DNA of 64,000 nucleotides from the NCBI GenBank assembly GCA_964490245.1, contig CAZBAF010000006.1:1-64000 (forward strand), written 5' to 3'. The notes below the pieces were generated by a model. It was not told the DNA's origin and did no database searches. It saw only the letters and a program-made list of their open reading frames with translations. Source of the DNA: CAZBAF01 sp964490245 (GTDB taxonomy: Bacteria; Patescibacteriota; Saccharimonadia; Saccharimonadales; JACDBH01). Positions 25,185 through 34,126 of the stretch are shown in pieces; position 1 is the stretch's first letter; the number at the start of each line of letters is the position of its first letter. Made by a program: the position numbers and the translations under genes.

Positions 25185-25708
25185 TGAAGCGTCTTGCTGC
25201 ACTTCTGACACTGGCGGTGCTGGCATTGGCGCCGGCGCAGGCCTCTGCGCACGTGTTTTTGCGTGATGATACAGGCAGCAGCGGATTGGTGTTGCATGTA
25301 TCGCCCGATGATGATCCCGTGGCCGGCGAAAAGGCGACGATGTTTTTTGATCTGCAGGGCAGTGGGCGCACCTATGATTTTATACTCACCGTAACGACGC
25401 CGGATGACGAGCGCATAGAGGTGCCGGTTGCGCGTATGGGAGATGCGTCCGTGCGGGCGGATTTTGTGTTTGCTGTCCGCGGCCAGTACGGCCTGGAGCT
25501 GGTGGCGACTGATCGTGAAACGTCTGGTGCACCCCTGCGGTTTGCTTCCAGCCTGGCCGTGACCAGGGGCACTGGCGGCACATCTGCGGGTGCAGAGCGC
25601 CATACCTGGGCCGAGATAACACTTGTCATGGCCGGGACTGTTCTGGTGGTGGTCATGGCACTGCTTGTCGTCAGGTGGCGAGTGGTTCGCGCCTTCTCAA
25701 AATGGTAA
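25184..25708 (+). CDS. Exported, C-terminally anchored YtkA/FixH-like protein
   Basis: A 174-aa protein: signal peptide (1-22, ending ASA), a beta-sandwich domain of about 100 residues, and a C-terminal TM (about 143-165) with basic tail. Cleavage after ASA would leave His23 (HVFLRDD) as the first residue, as in single-His copper-brace proteins. The domain order VSPDDDPVAGEKATMFF resembles YtkA/FixH-like domains found near copper and cytochrome genes. TGATG overlap with the upstream gene shows coupling. Copper binding is inferred. Confidence 0.7.
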   Translation: MKRLAALLTLAVLALAPAQASAHVFLRDDTGSSGLVLHVSPDDDPVAGEKATMFFDLQGSGRTYDFILTVTTPDDERIEVPVARMGDASVRADFVFAVRGQYGLELVATDRETSGAPLRFASSLAVTRGTGGTSAGAERHTWAEITLVMAGTVLVVVMALLVVRWRVVRAFSKW

Positions 25709-25737
25709 ACTGGTTAGAAGCAAAGAGGGAGGTGATT

Positions 25738-26364
25738 ATGAAATTATTAAAAATGCGTTTTATCAGCGGCCTGCTGGCTGTAGCTGTCCTTGCTGTGCCT
25801 ATGAGGGCGGCCGCTCATGTAACGGTTGCGCCGTCGGAGGTGCTGGTGTCATCGCGCCAGACCTTTGCGGTTTCGGTGCCGAATGAGCGCGACGTACCGG
25901 TTGTTGGTGTGCGGCTGGTGGTGCCGGAAGGCCTTACCTCGGTGAGGGCGCATGCCAAGCCCGGCTGGACAATACAGGTCGCTACCACGGGCGAGGGTGA
26001 GGACGTTAATACGTCAGAAATCATCTGGAGCAGTGCCGGTTCTGACGTGCCGGTCAGTATGAAGGACGAGTTTCTGTTCGGCGCCCGCCTGCCTGCCGAT
26101 GCCGGCGAGCTGCAGTGGAAAGCCTACGAAACGTATGCTGACGGTACCGTGGTCGCCTGGGAGCAGGAGCCAGGCAGTCAGCGCCCGGCATCTGTTACCC
26201 GCGTACTTGCCGAGCTGCCCGCCGAAACGGCCGTAGAAGCAGCCCGGTCCGAGGCTGCCGATGCCGACAAGTCAGCTGACATGGCTTTGTATGTTGCCTT
26301 GGCGGCGCTGGCGCTGGGCGTGGTGTCGCTGGTGGTGTCGCTGACGTCGCGGCGTTCAGCCTAA
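25738..26364 (+). CDS. YcnI-like (DUF1775) copper-binding envelope protein
   Basis: A 208-aa protein: signal peptide to A26, a YcnI domain starting HVTVAPSEVLVSSRQTFAVSVP, and a C-terminal TM (about 182-203). In characterised YcnI the mature N-terminal His and a Trp bind Cu(II); H27 follows AAA here and Trp residues (GWTIQV, WKAYETY) are present. Family size and layout are typical. The start MKLLKMRF has GGGAGG 6 nt upstream; an earlier ATG at 25675 lies in the previous gene. Third gene of the heme/copper-type operon, with a terminator after it. Confidence 0.82.
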   Translation: MKLLKMRFISGLLAVAVLAVPMRAAAHVTVAPSEVLVSSRQTFAVSVPNERDVPVVGVRLVVPEGLTSVRAHAKPGWTIQVATTGEGEDVNTSEIIWSSAGSDVPVSMKDEFLFGARLPADAGELQWKAYETYADGTVVAWEQEPGSQRPASVTRVLAELPAETAVEAARSEAADADKSADMALYVALAALALGVVSLVVSLTSRRSA

Positions 26365-26379
26365 AACGTCTTTGGTTGC

Positions 26380-26412
26380 AAAACCCGCCTCTTCTTATGG
26401 GGCGGGTTTTTA
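26380..26412 (+). terminator. Intrinsic terminator of the YcnI operon
   Basis: AAAACCCGCC (26380-26389), an 11-nt loop and GGCGGGTTTT (26401-26410) followed by TAG. Confidence 0.85.
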
Positions 26413-26445
26413 GTTGAGTGGGTTATCCGGGCGGGCAGTGAAAGG

Positions 26446-29052
26446 CTACTTAAGCGGATGCGCCAGGTGGTCACTGCTGTATCTACGGCTGCGTAGCAGC
26501 AGCTGGTGTGTGATTATCTTATGCATGTCGCTTGCTACCAGTGATATTGTTACCGGCAATATTATAGCAACCAGGGCATCGGTCAGCTGCAGCGACACCA
26601 ATCCAAACATATTTTTGACCGGCGTCATAAAGACAATAATGTTAATAACCATCGATCCGAGGATGGCCAGGATCAGCTTGTAATTCGGCATGATAAAGTT
26701 AAAGACCCAGCTGCGGAACTCAAAATTCATGTTAAACGCATTTGCCCACTGGATAACGATCAGGCTCAAAAACGCGGTCGTTTGGGCGTAGGCATGGCCC
26801 TTGTCGAGGTTGCTGTTAAAGATGATCAGAACACTGACTGCCAGAATGACGGCCAGCAGCACGGCCCGGCTCAAAAGCACCCGGTCAAGCAGCGGAGCCT
26901 GGGGCGGGCGCGGCGGCTCTTTCATATGGTGCGCCTCGGCCGGACTCAGTCCAAGCGGTATGACTGCTATGCCGTCTGTGACCAGATTGACCCAGATCAC
27001 CATCACGGCTGTAATCGGCAGCGGTATGCCTAAGACCAGCGCACTCAGCATAGTTAGCACCTCGCCCCCGCTTGTGGCCAGCAGATAAACCACCATTTTG
27101 CGGATATTAGCCAGTACGGTCCGGCCGGCGCGCACGGCCGTCACGATGGTGTGGAAGTTGCTGTTGGTGAGTACTATGTCGGCCGAGTCTTTGGCGGCGT
27201 CGGTGCCGCTGCCCATAGCCAGGCCGGCATCGGCCTCAACCAGCGCCGGAATATCATTAACGCCGTCACCTGTCATGGCGGTTATTTCGCGGCCTTTCAC
27301 GGCTTTTAAGAACTTGTACTTATGCTCTGGCAGGACGCGCCCGAAAACGGTGATATTTTTCAGATTTTTCCAGATTTTTTCGGGGTCATCCTTGTCCAGT
27401 ATGGCACTGTCCGCAACCTGAGAACTCGAGGTAGCAATGCCCACCTGCGAGGCAATGTAGCCGGCGGTCTGCACATGGTCACCGGTCAGCATGACCACTT
27501 TAATGCCGGCGGCATGGGCTTCGGCGATAGCCTGTTTGACTCTGGGTCGCACAGAATCACTAAGACCGACAAACCCGTCGAATGTCATATTACTGAGTAC
27601 TTTGCTGTCGAGCCGGTCCGGCAGTTTGCCTAAGGTTTTGCGGGCCAGGCCGATGGTGCGGTAGCCGCGTGTCGTAAACTGCTCCAGATGCTCTTTGGCA
27701 CGCTTAATACTTGCCTGGCTTTCGCCGCCGCAATGATACAGTATCTGCTCCGGAGCGCCCTTAACGTGCAGTACGTAGGCACTGCCATGCCGCCAGACCA
27801 TACCGCTTAAGCGCAGCTGCTGGTTAAAAGGAAACTCCTTGACCTTTTTCCATCCCTTTGGCAGCGGTGTGTTTTCTACCGTTGTAAACAGAATCTGATC
27901 AAGCGGGTCATCCGAATCATGGCCGTCGCCGTTCAGGCTGGCACGGATACCGTGATGAAAGTTGCGCAGATCAGTGTGGGCGCTGAAGGTGTCAGCAACT
28001 GAGAGCTTATTCTTGGTAATAGTGCCGGTCTTGTCGGTGGCAATCATGGTGATGGCGCCCATGGTCTCCATGGCGGATATCTTATGTACCAGCGCTTTCT
28101 GCCGGGCCATACGCCGGGCACTGATCAAAAGCACCAGTGTCATGGCAACCGGCAGGCCCTCCGGCACGGCCGAGACCGCCAGGGCAACAGTGAACTTAAG
28201 CGCGTCGGTCAGTTCCAGGCCGCGGTACAGGGCAAGCGCAAACACCGCGGCGGTGACAATACCAATAATGATCAGCAGCTGTTTTGTCAAATTATCAATC
28301 TTTTGCTCGATCGGGGTTTTGCTGTCGCCGGCTTCGGCGGCCAGCCGGTTGATGGCACCCAGCTGGGTGTGATTGCCGGTGTCGCTAATAACCATCAGGC
28401 CGCTGCCGCTGTGTACATAGGTGCCCCGGAAGGCCATGTTTTCCTGATCATAAATCGCTTTGGTGCCGGACAGGGCAGCCGCGTGCTTGTGTACGGGCAG
28501 TGATTCGCCGGTCAGCATGGATTCATCTATCTGGATATGATTGGCATCAATCACGCGTCCGTCGGCCGGAATTTTCATGCCCTCATGAATGCGCACAATA
28601 TCGCCCGGGACCAGTGTCTCTATATAGACTAGCTCGTCCTTGTCGTTCGGCCGCAGCACAGTGACTTTCTGACGGTCGCGGGCCATCAGTTCTTTAAGGG
28701 CGCGGTTGGCAGAAAACTGCTGGAAATAATAAATCAGCGCATTAACCACCACGATCACGCTGATGATAATCGCTTCAAACCACTCCTGTTTGAGCAGGCT
28801 GAGGATGGCCGCAAATATAATGACAATGACAAAATAGCTGGTAAACGGCTCAATAATGCGGCGCCAAAGCGGCGTTTTTTTGGCGGTCAGTTCGTTGCGT
28901 CCGTGAATTTTGAGGCGTTTGCCGGCTTCGTATTCCGACAAGCCATGAGGCTGCGAACCCAGCCGCAGCAGAGTTTCTTCTATGTCGAGATTGTATATGT
29001 GTTTTTGCCCACCGGTCAAAATACGGTCATTCCATTTACGTTTTGAAATCAC
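26446..29052 (-). CDS. P-type cation-transporting ATPase (P2, SERCA/PMCA-like)
   Basis: An 868-aa pump: actuator motif TGES, DKTGT with the phosphorylated Asp at about residue 340, PEGLP in TM4, TGDGVND in the hinge, and a four-to-six TM C-terminal block. PEGLP plus an N-terminal cation-ATPase domain (LSEYEAGKRLKIHGRNEL) place it with calcium/other divalent or monovalent cation P2 ATPases rather than P1B copper pumps. The start is GTG, 9 nt after TATGAT, thus probably leaderless. It converges on the YcnI operon. The ion is not certain. Confidence 0.9.
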   Translation of the reverse strand: MISKRKWNDRILTGGQKHIYNLDIEETLLRLGSQPHGLSEYEAGKRLKIHGRNELTAKKTPLWRRIIEPFTSYFVIVIIFAAILSLLKQEWFEAIIISVIVVVNALIYYFQQFSANRALKELMARDRQKVTVLRPNDKDELVYIETLVPGDIVRIHEGMKIPADGRVIDANHIQIDESMLTGESLPVHKHAAALSGTKAIYDQENMAFRGTYVHSGSGLMVISDTGNHTQLGAINRLAAEAGDSKTPIEQKIDNLTKQLLIIIGIVTAAVFALALYRGLELTDALKFTVALAVSAVPEGLPVAMTLVLLISARRMARQKALVHKISAMETMGAITMIATDKTGTITKNKLSVADTFSAHTDLRNFHHGIRASLNGDGHDSDDPLDQILFTTVENTPLPKGWKKVKEFPFNQQLRLSGMVWRHGSAYVLHVKGAPEQILYHCGGESQASIKRAKEHLEQFTTRGYRTIGLARKTLGKLPDRLDSKVLSNMTFDGFVGLSDSVRPRVKQAIAEAHAAGIKVVMLTGDHVQTAGYIASQVGIATSSSQVADSAILDKDDPEKIWKNLKNITVFGRVLPEHKYKFLKAVKGREITAMTGDGVNDIPALVEADAGLAMGSGTDAAKDSADIVLTNSNFHTIVTAVRAGRTVLANIRKMVVYLLATSGGEVLTMLSALVLGIPLPITAVMVIWVNLVTDGIAVIPLGLSPAEAHHMKEPPRPPQAPLLDRVLLSRAVLLAVILAVSVLIIFNSNLDKGHAYAQTTAFLSLIVIQWANAFNMNFEFRSWVFNFIMPNYKLILAILGSMVINIIVFMTPVKNMFGLVSLQLTDALVAIILPVTISLVASDMHKIITHQLLLRSRRYSSDHLAHPLK

Positions 29053-29066
29053 TCATACTTTATCAT

Positions 29067-29097
29067 AAAAAACACCCCTTATGATAGGGGTGTTTTT
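29067..29097. terminator. Bidirectional intrinsic terminator
   Basis: AAAAAACACCCCT (29067-29079), loop TATGAT, AGGGGTGTTTTT (29086-29097). On the minus strand it ends the RRM gene just before the P-type ATPase promoter. Confidence 0.88.
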
Positions 29098-29113
29098 GGT
29101 TGCGACTGCTGAA

Positions 29114-29404
29114 TTACCAGCGGTTGCCGCCACCGTTGAAATCGCGGCGCGGGCGCTCTTCGCGCGGGCGGGCCTGATTAACGGTGATGCTGCGGCCGCC
29201 AAGGTCGGAGCCGTTTAAAGCGGCTTCGGCTGCCTTGCCTTCGTCTTCGTTCTCGAACTCGACAAAGCCAAAGCCCTTGCTGCGACCGGTGTCGCGGTCT
29301 TTGACGACAGTAGCTGATGCAACATTGCCGTGTACGGCAAACGCATCGCGCAACTCATCGTCAGTGGTGGCGAATGGTAGGCCACCTACAAATAACTTAT
29401 ACAT
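29114..29404 (-). CDS. RRM-domain RNA-binding protein
   Basis: A 96-aa single RNA recognition motif: RNP2 LFVGGL at 4-9, RNP1 KGFGFVEF at about 43-50, followed by an Arg/Gly-rich tail (REERPRRDFNGGGNRW). Such bacterial glycine-rich RRM proteins (cyanobacterial Rbp type) bind RNA and are often cold induced. AAGGA lies 7 nt before the ATG on the minus strand. The upstream 200 nt fold strongly, which would fit autoregulation. Monocistronic, ended by the terminator at 29067. Confidence 0.92.
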   Translation of the reverse strand: MYKLFVGGLPFATTDDELRDAFAVHGNVASATVVKDRDTGRSKGFGFVEFENEDEGKAAEAALNGSDLGGRSITVNQARPREERPRRDFNGGGNRW

Positions 29405-29424
29405 TTTCTATCCTTGTTTTTCAC

Positions 29425-29580
29425 GGCTACAGCGCTTGAGGCAGCCTGGGTGCGCACGTGCGGAACGCAAGCTGGCTGTACTTTCGTACTGTCAGCGCGT
29501 ACCGCAAGCGGGCAAGCCCAGGATGGCCAAGAGGCAGACAGGCGGCTGGCTGTGCCAGTCGGCAGGTCTGCCGGCGCTGT
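29425..29580 (-). promoter_or_regulatory. Strongly folded leader upstream of the RRM gene
   Basis: On the minus strand a hairpin CAGTACgaaaGTACAG with GNRA-type GAAA loop sits within a longer stem closed by CCTGGG/CCCAGG. A second hairpin pairs GCAGAC with GTCTGC (29535-29540/29567-29572) around GGCTGGC/GCCAGTC. It could be a 5' leader or a separate small RNA. The remaining bases from 29581 to 29790 show no gene I can support. Confidence 0.5.
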
Positions 29581-29790
29581 AGTTGTCAGTTGTTAACGCA
29601 GAGTAACAATTCGACCTTTATTTATTCCGTCTTACTTTGTCTCGAACTCTTACCCGGCGTTAATTCCGAAGTTGAACTTTCATTGACTACGTACGAACAG
29701 ATGAGTACCTGCAAACCTAAGTAAAGCATGTTGCAGCACATAAAGCAAGCGGAATAACAGAGGAGTTTGTCATAGTATTACAAAAAAGCG

Positions 29791-29819
29791 TTGACAAAAA
29801 GTAAAGCTTATGCTAATAT
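29791..29819 (+). promoter_or_regulatory. Strong promoter with extended -10
   Basis: TTGACA (29791-29796), 17 bp, TAATAT (29814-29819) preceded by TGC. The TGCTAATAT block is identical to that of the DEAD-box promoter. Confidence 0.85.
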
Positions 29820-29863
29820 GTAATCACTATCAAAAAACAAAAAGATAGCGAAAGGAAACAAAA

Positions 29864-29980
29864 ATGACAAACTTTGAATACGAACTGCTCCCCAGCACCG
29901 ATGAAGCTATACGGGCCGTCGACGAACAGCTCGCCCAACTGCTTGGGCAGGTCGCCGTCGTGCGCTCAGAAGAGTCATAA
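29864..29980 (+). CDS. Short acidic peptide (38 aa) behind a strong promoter
   Basis: Starts MTNFEYELLPSTDEAIRAVD and ends VRSEES. It could form one amphipathic helix (EAIRAVDEQLAQLLGQV). AAAGGA lies 9 nt before the ATG and a near-perfect promoter lies about 45 nt upstream. I know no homologue. A bipartite sRNA/peptide locus is also possible. The 118 nt after the stop are A/T-rich and hold only the palindrome CTTAGGAAT/ATTCCTAAG near 30090-30110. Confidence 0.55.
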   Translation: MTNFEYELLPSTDEAIRAVDEQLAQLLGQVAVVRSEES

Positions 29981-30098
29981 TACCGTCAAACCATTCATAG
30001 TAAAGCCACACGTCTCCTATCCGTGCTAATTAGACATTGGCCATTTAACCATTAGCTAACTATCTATTACCTATAAACTATTAACTATATCTTAGGAA

Positions 30099-31115
30099 TT
30101 AAATTCCTAAGATTTGCTTCTTCTTAGTCTCAAATTCCTCTTGGCTGAGGATGCCCTTGTCGTAGAGTTTGGCCAGTTTCTCTATCTCGTCAATGCCTTC
30201 TGAGAATTTTTCGAGTTCGTCGATGCGTACGGTCTGCGTATCTTTGAATTTGGCGCGTTTTGGCTGCAGGGCCTGCACTTTGATGACAGCGTCGGCAAAA
30301 GCCAGGCGATCCTGCGGTTTGATGACCATAACCACGCGCTTGCCCTCTGTTGTCTCAATGATGACGCCGGTACCTCCGGCGCGCAGTTTGACCCAGGACA
30401 CGTCCTCTATGGGCAGTTTGGTCTTGCCGAATGAGCCGCTGTATTCGATGCGGTTGATGTATACGCGGGTTCGGAAGTTCATGTAGTTGGTGGCGTACAG
30501 GGCAACCGTGCCGCTCAGTTTGCGCTGCGAGGCCAGGGCCGTAATGGCAGCGCGCTCGCGGGCATAGATGGCGCCCTTCAGCGGATGCTGGGTGCGCTTG
30601 GGGGTGATATCAATGACACTGATCGGCTTGCGCGGCTTGGCGGCCGGTTTTTTGTCTTCGCTGTCTTTGCCCGGGGTGTCAGATTTTTTGTCTTCGGGCT
30701 TATCCTCGATGCTGGTTTTATAGAAGGGGCGGTAGGGTTTGACTGGCGGCTTTTGGGTGGAAGAAGCAGAGCGGGCAGAAGCGTGCGATGAAGTTTTGGT
30801 TTTTGGCTCTACCTTTTCTTTAGGTACTTCAGTGATACGGGATTTGCGGGGCGCAGGCGCAGGCTCTTTGGCAGGCTCGTCTGCAGGTTCATCGGTTTCG
30901 TAGGTAAGGCCCTCGGTGCCGAGGCTGTCGGCGTCTGCCGGTGCTGCAGCGGGGGTATCATCGTTTGCCGGCGTATCGGCGGGGATTGGAGCGGGCGTGG
31001 CTTCAGGCTCGGCCTGCTGCGCTGCCAAATAATCCTCGTCATATTCGCGCGTGGCTTCTATAGCCTTGATACTAATGTTCTTGGCGTTGTCCTTGATCTT
31101 GTCAAACAGTCCCAT
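30099..31115 (-). CDS. Low-complexity protein with PH-like region and SHOCT domain
   Basis: A 338-aa soluble protein. Residues 1-20 (MGLFDKIKDNAKN) form a basic helix; 30-175 are Pro/Ala/Lys/Glu-rich and probably disordered; 180-290 look like a PH-type beta domain (GTVALYATNYMNFRTRVYIN, SWVKLRAGG); 305-338 are a SHOCT helix pair (IEKLAKLYDKGILSQEEFE). SHOCT domains are oligomerisation or tethering modules. No TM. Function unknown; a membrane-proximal or cytoskeletal-like role is only a guess. Confidence 0.7.
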   Translation of the reverse strand: MGLFDKIKDNAKNISIKAIEATREYDEDYLAAQQAEPEATPAPIPADTPANDDTPAAAPADADSLGTEGLTYETDEPADEPAKEPAPAPRKSRITEVPKEKVEPKTKTSSHASARSASSTQKPPVKPYRPFYKTSIEDKPEDKKSDTPGKDSEDKKPAAKPRKPISVIDITPKRTQHPLKGAIYARERAAITALASQRKLSGTVALYATNYMNFRTRVYINRIEYSGSFGKTKLPIEDVSWVKLRAGGTGVIIETTEGKRVVMVIKPQDRLAFADAVIKVQALQPKRAKFKDTQTVRIDELEKFSEGIDEIEKLAKLYDKGILSQEEFETKKKQILGI

Positions 31116-31360
31116 AGTGTCTCTTATTCCGCAGACGAGAGGTACAGTCTCCCGGCAAACCCTCTTTATTACACATACATTGTGTTACTTGAACTGTACT
31201 GATTATATGATGCAAACGCAATATTTTAAAGTTTTTTGCAGACTGTACAGAAAATTTTACGAACACCACCTCTGTAAAGGTATAAAAGCAGTCGTGGGTA
31301 AGGCCTAGGCGGCCTGACGATGCGTGACTGCTTTGGCAGGCCTGGGATATAATCCGGGCT

Positions 31361-31900
31361 ATGCCGCATTTGCATACAAAGCCGGGCCAGCACGATCTGA
31401 CAGTCAGCGCTTTCATAATCCGTACGGATTTTGATCAGCCAAAGATCATGCTGCACCGTCATAGAAAGCTGAACAAACTGTTACAATTTGGCGGACATGT
31501 CGAACACAACGAAAACCCCTGGGCAGCTATCGCCCATGAGCTGAGGGAGGAATCGGGGTATGAGTTGTCGCAGCTGCAGCTGCTGCAGTCGGTTGATAGA
31601 TTAAAAGAATTGCCTAACGTCAATCTGCACCCACAGCCCGTATGTGTTAATACTCATCCGATTGACGCGAATGATCTGCAGGGTGCGCACTTCCATATTG
31701 ACATGAGCTATGCGTTTGTGGCGGGTGAAGAGCCGCGCCATCAGCCCGATGCAGGCGAGTCTATCGACATTAGGTTATTGACCAGAGAAGACCTTGATAA
31801 TCTCAGCGAACAGGAAATCTGGCCGGACACCGCTTTGATCTGCAAGTATATCTTTGACACCTGCCTGCCGAAGTGGGACCGGACCGCCACTCGGGCTTGA
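31361..31900 (+). CDS. Nudix hydrolase
   Basis: A 179-aa Nudix protein. Nudix box GGHVEHNENPWAAIAHELRE followed by ESGY: the catalytic helix keeps E-x-x-E-E but the usual Arg before the first Glu is His. The N-terminus HLHTKPGQHDLTVSAFII and later AHFHIDMSYAF resemble the group acting on nucleotide sugars or diphosphates in CPR bacteria. TATAAT (31348-31353) ends 7 nt before the ATG, giving a leaderless mRNA. Substrate unknown. Confidence 0.85.
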   Translation: MPHLHTKPGQHDLTVSAFIIRTDFDQPKIMLHRHRKLNKLLQFGGHVEHNENPWAAIAHELREESGYELSQLQLLQSVDRLKELPNVNLHPQPVCVNTHPIDANDLQGAHFHIDMSYAFVAGEEPRHQPDAGESIDIRLLTREDLDNLSEQEIWPDTALICKYIFDTCLPKWDRTATRA

Positions 31901-31973
31901 CTTTGCGGGCGGCTGCAGAAACGCCAGGTGAGCTATTGCAAACTTAACAAGTTTGTGCTGAAATAAAAGTGTA

Positions 31974-32918
31974 ATGCATGAGGCAACCAGCCGGCACGAA
32001 GAGCCGTCTCTTATTGAGGAAAAAGTGCTGCAGGCACAAAACGCACTTAGTATCTACAGGAATCTTCCCCCTGAGAGCGAGCAGGCATTGGCGGCGCTTG
32101 CTTCTGCGCGCAGTGCTTTTAGTACAGTTATAGAGCAGACCTATGATGACATGCTTGCTATAGCAGGATCTATGTTGGGCGTTAGGGCAGATGAGAGGCT
32201 TGACGCAGTGCAAGAAGCGTATTGCAGGGCTTTCGAGCACTTGGGAAAATTTCGTGGGGACAGTACTTTCACCGCCTGGCTTTATCGTATTGTGGTTAAC
32301 GAATCAAAAGATTTATTAGCTCTTCGGAAGAAGCACGGGCACGAGCGACTTAGTGAAAAGGATGAAGTTCACAACACCAAAGCCTTGCAGCGGTCAGGTA
32401 TTTCGCTTGATCCGGCAATAATCAGCGAAGAGCGGGAGCGGCGTGGCCGCAGTGTGCAGTTTGTGCGCGATGAGATTGATAAACTGGCACCGGCCCAGCG
32501 GGCGGCTATGCTTGTTTACTACCTTGGGGAGCAGACAGTTGCCCAGACAGCAGAATTACTGGGAAAGAAAGAGGGCGCAGTCAAGGTTGCGCTGCATCGC
32601 GGCAGGGAGCAGCTGGAGCGGAACGTAAGGAGTGGGGGCGTTTACGATCCTTATCTTGATCGTGCAAGAGAGTTTGAGGAAGTGCTCAAGAAGTATGGCA
32701 CTGAACATTTGCGAGCAGATGAGGAGGACGTTCTTAAGATAAATTTGTCGCTTTCAAGCTTTCAGAAGGCAGTTGTATTATTGACAGATATTCAGGGTAA
32801 ATCCATGAGAGAGGCAGCTCGCGTATTCGGTGTCAGCCACAGCCACGTGGCGAATGCCAGAGCTGCGGCACGGCAGAAGATCTCTAAAGTGCTGAGCGGG
32901 CAGAGGCCGGCGGCATAA
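31974..32918 (+). CDS. ECF-like sigma factor with an additional C-terminal HTH
   Basis: A 314-aa protein. Sigma region 2 is at about 50-115 (AVQEAYCRAFEHLGKFRG, FTAWLYRIVVNESKD) and region 4 at about 162-212 (LAPAQRAAMLVYYLGEQT, AELLGKKEGAVKVALHRGRE). A further 75 residues hold a second region-4-like HTH (REAARVFGVSHSHVANARAA). Typical ECF factors are about 170-200 aa with one region 4. It may read extended promoters or carry its own control domain. No anti-sigma gene is adjacent; the next gene is a secreted TolB-like protein. Confidence 0.8.
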   Translation: MHEATSRHEEPSLIEEKVLQAQNALSIYRNLPPESEQALAALASARSAFSTVIEQTYDDMLAIAGSMLGVRADERLDAVQEAYCRAFEHLGKFRGDSTFTAWLYRIVVNESKDLLALRKKHGHERLSEKDEVHNTKALQRSGISLDPAIISEERERRGRSVQFVRDEIDKLAPAQRAAMLVYYLGEQTVAQTAELLGKKEGAVKVALHRGREQLERNVRSGGVYDPYLDRAREFEEVLKKYGTEHLRADEEDVLKINLSLSSFQKAVVLLTDIQGKSMREAARVFGVSHSHVANARAAARQKISKVLSGQRPAA

Positions 32919-32993
32919 TTTTGCAAAATTCCGGTTTGTAGTGTTATAGTGCATTGCAGAGTGTTAATGCGGTGGAGTAAGCGAGGGCAATGT

Positions 32994-34026
32994 ATGGGCT
33001 ATGTGCTAATGGTTATTAAGAGGACTGGATTAATCGTGCTGGCCGCAGTGCTTTGCCTAAGCAGCCTGGTCGGACTTGCGGCTGTGCCGGTGCGCGCTGA
33101 AGCCACCGTCAGCAATGGCCTGATTGCCTATACAAAAGGTACAGACAGTAACGGCAATGGCCAGCTGGAGGTAGGGGCCGAAGAAAATTCCGCCGATATT
33201 TATGTGCAGGAAATGGTGCCGGGCGCCACGCCTGTTATGGTGAACCAGCCGAACTCGGCTGCAGATATAAGCCCCAGCTGGTCGCCGGACGGTACCAAGC
33301 TGGTGTGGGCCTCAAATGCGACCGGCAACTTTGAGATTATGCAAAAGGATTTTACGACCGGCGCTATCACTAATCTGACCAAGACTGGCAATGCCCAGGA
33401 GCGCTGGCCGGTGTTCTCGCCCGACGGCAGCAAAATTGTGTATAGCCGCCGCACCACCGCAAACCTGGATATCTGGATCATGAACGCCGACGGCAGCGGC
33501 CAGGCGTACGTGACGGGCGGCCCCAGCGGCACGCACGAAGATTGTTGCGCGTCGTTTACGCCCGATGGTCAGTCGGTTGTGTACGCCTCGAACCGGGCCG
33601 GCAATTTTGACCTGTTTAAGTTTAATATAGCCACCCAGACAGAAACACGGCTGACCAATGATTCACAGTATCAGGGTACACCGTCAGTCGAGAAGAGCGG
33701 CATGGTGCTGTACCGCGATGGGTCCACCAACAAGCTGTTCAGGATTGATCCGGACAATGCAGTTGTAGGTCCGGGGAAGGACAGCGGTGTGCGTGTGCCC
33801 ACGGGCGGCTACGGAGGGATTCGAACCCCGGAGGGGTCACCGGACGGCCAAAAAATAACCTATGCGGTGATCAGTGGCGGCCAGACGGATATTTATGTCT
33901 CAAACGCCAACGGCACCGGTCACGTCAAAATGACGACAGATAGTACCCATTCCGAAACCGAACCCAGCATCCAGCCGGTTTTAACGTATCCTGATCCCGA
34001 TCCGCAGCCTGACACCACTCCGCCGA
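32994..34026 (+). CDS. Secreted TolB-like beta-propeller protein, N-terminal part (cut by gap)
   Basis: Signal peptide (MGYVLMVIKRTG..., cleaved near VRAEA), then WD40-like PD40/TolB repeats: PSWSPDGTKLVWAS, PVFSPDGSKIVYSRR, ASFTPDGQSVVYASN, PEGSPDGQKITYA. Such propellers bind proteins or glycans outside the cell. It ends in the linker DPDPQPDTTPP at an assembly gap. GAGGG lies 6 nt before ATG 32994; earlier in-frame ATG 32949 overlaps the TATAGT box and is unlikely. It follows the sigma-factor gene and may be under its control. Confidence 0.82.
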
Positions 34027-34126
34027 NNNNNNNNNNNNNNNNNNNNNNNNNNNNNNNNNNNNNNNNNNNNNNNNNNNNNNNNNNNNNNNNNNNNNNNNNN
34101 NNNNNNNNNNNNNNNNNNNNNNNNNN
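34027..34126. other. Scaffold gap of 100 N, probably artificial
   Basis: Exactly 100 N, the default for a gap of unknown size. The 28 bases before it (33999-34026) are identical to the 28 bases after it (34127-34154). If the two ends are overlapped, the reading frame continues without a break through PDPDPQPDTTPPSTPTG. Confidence 0.9.
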
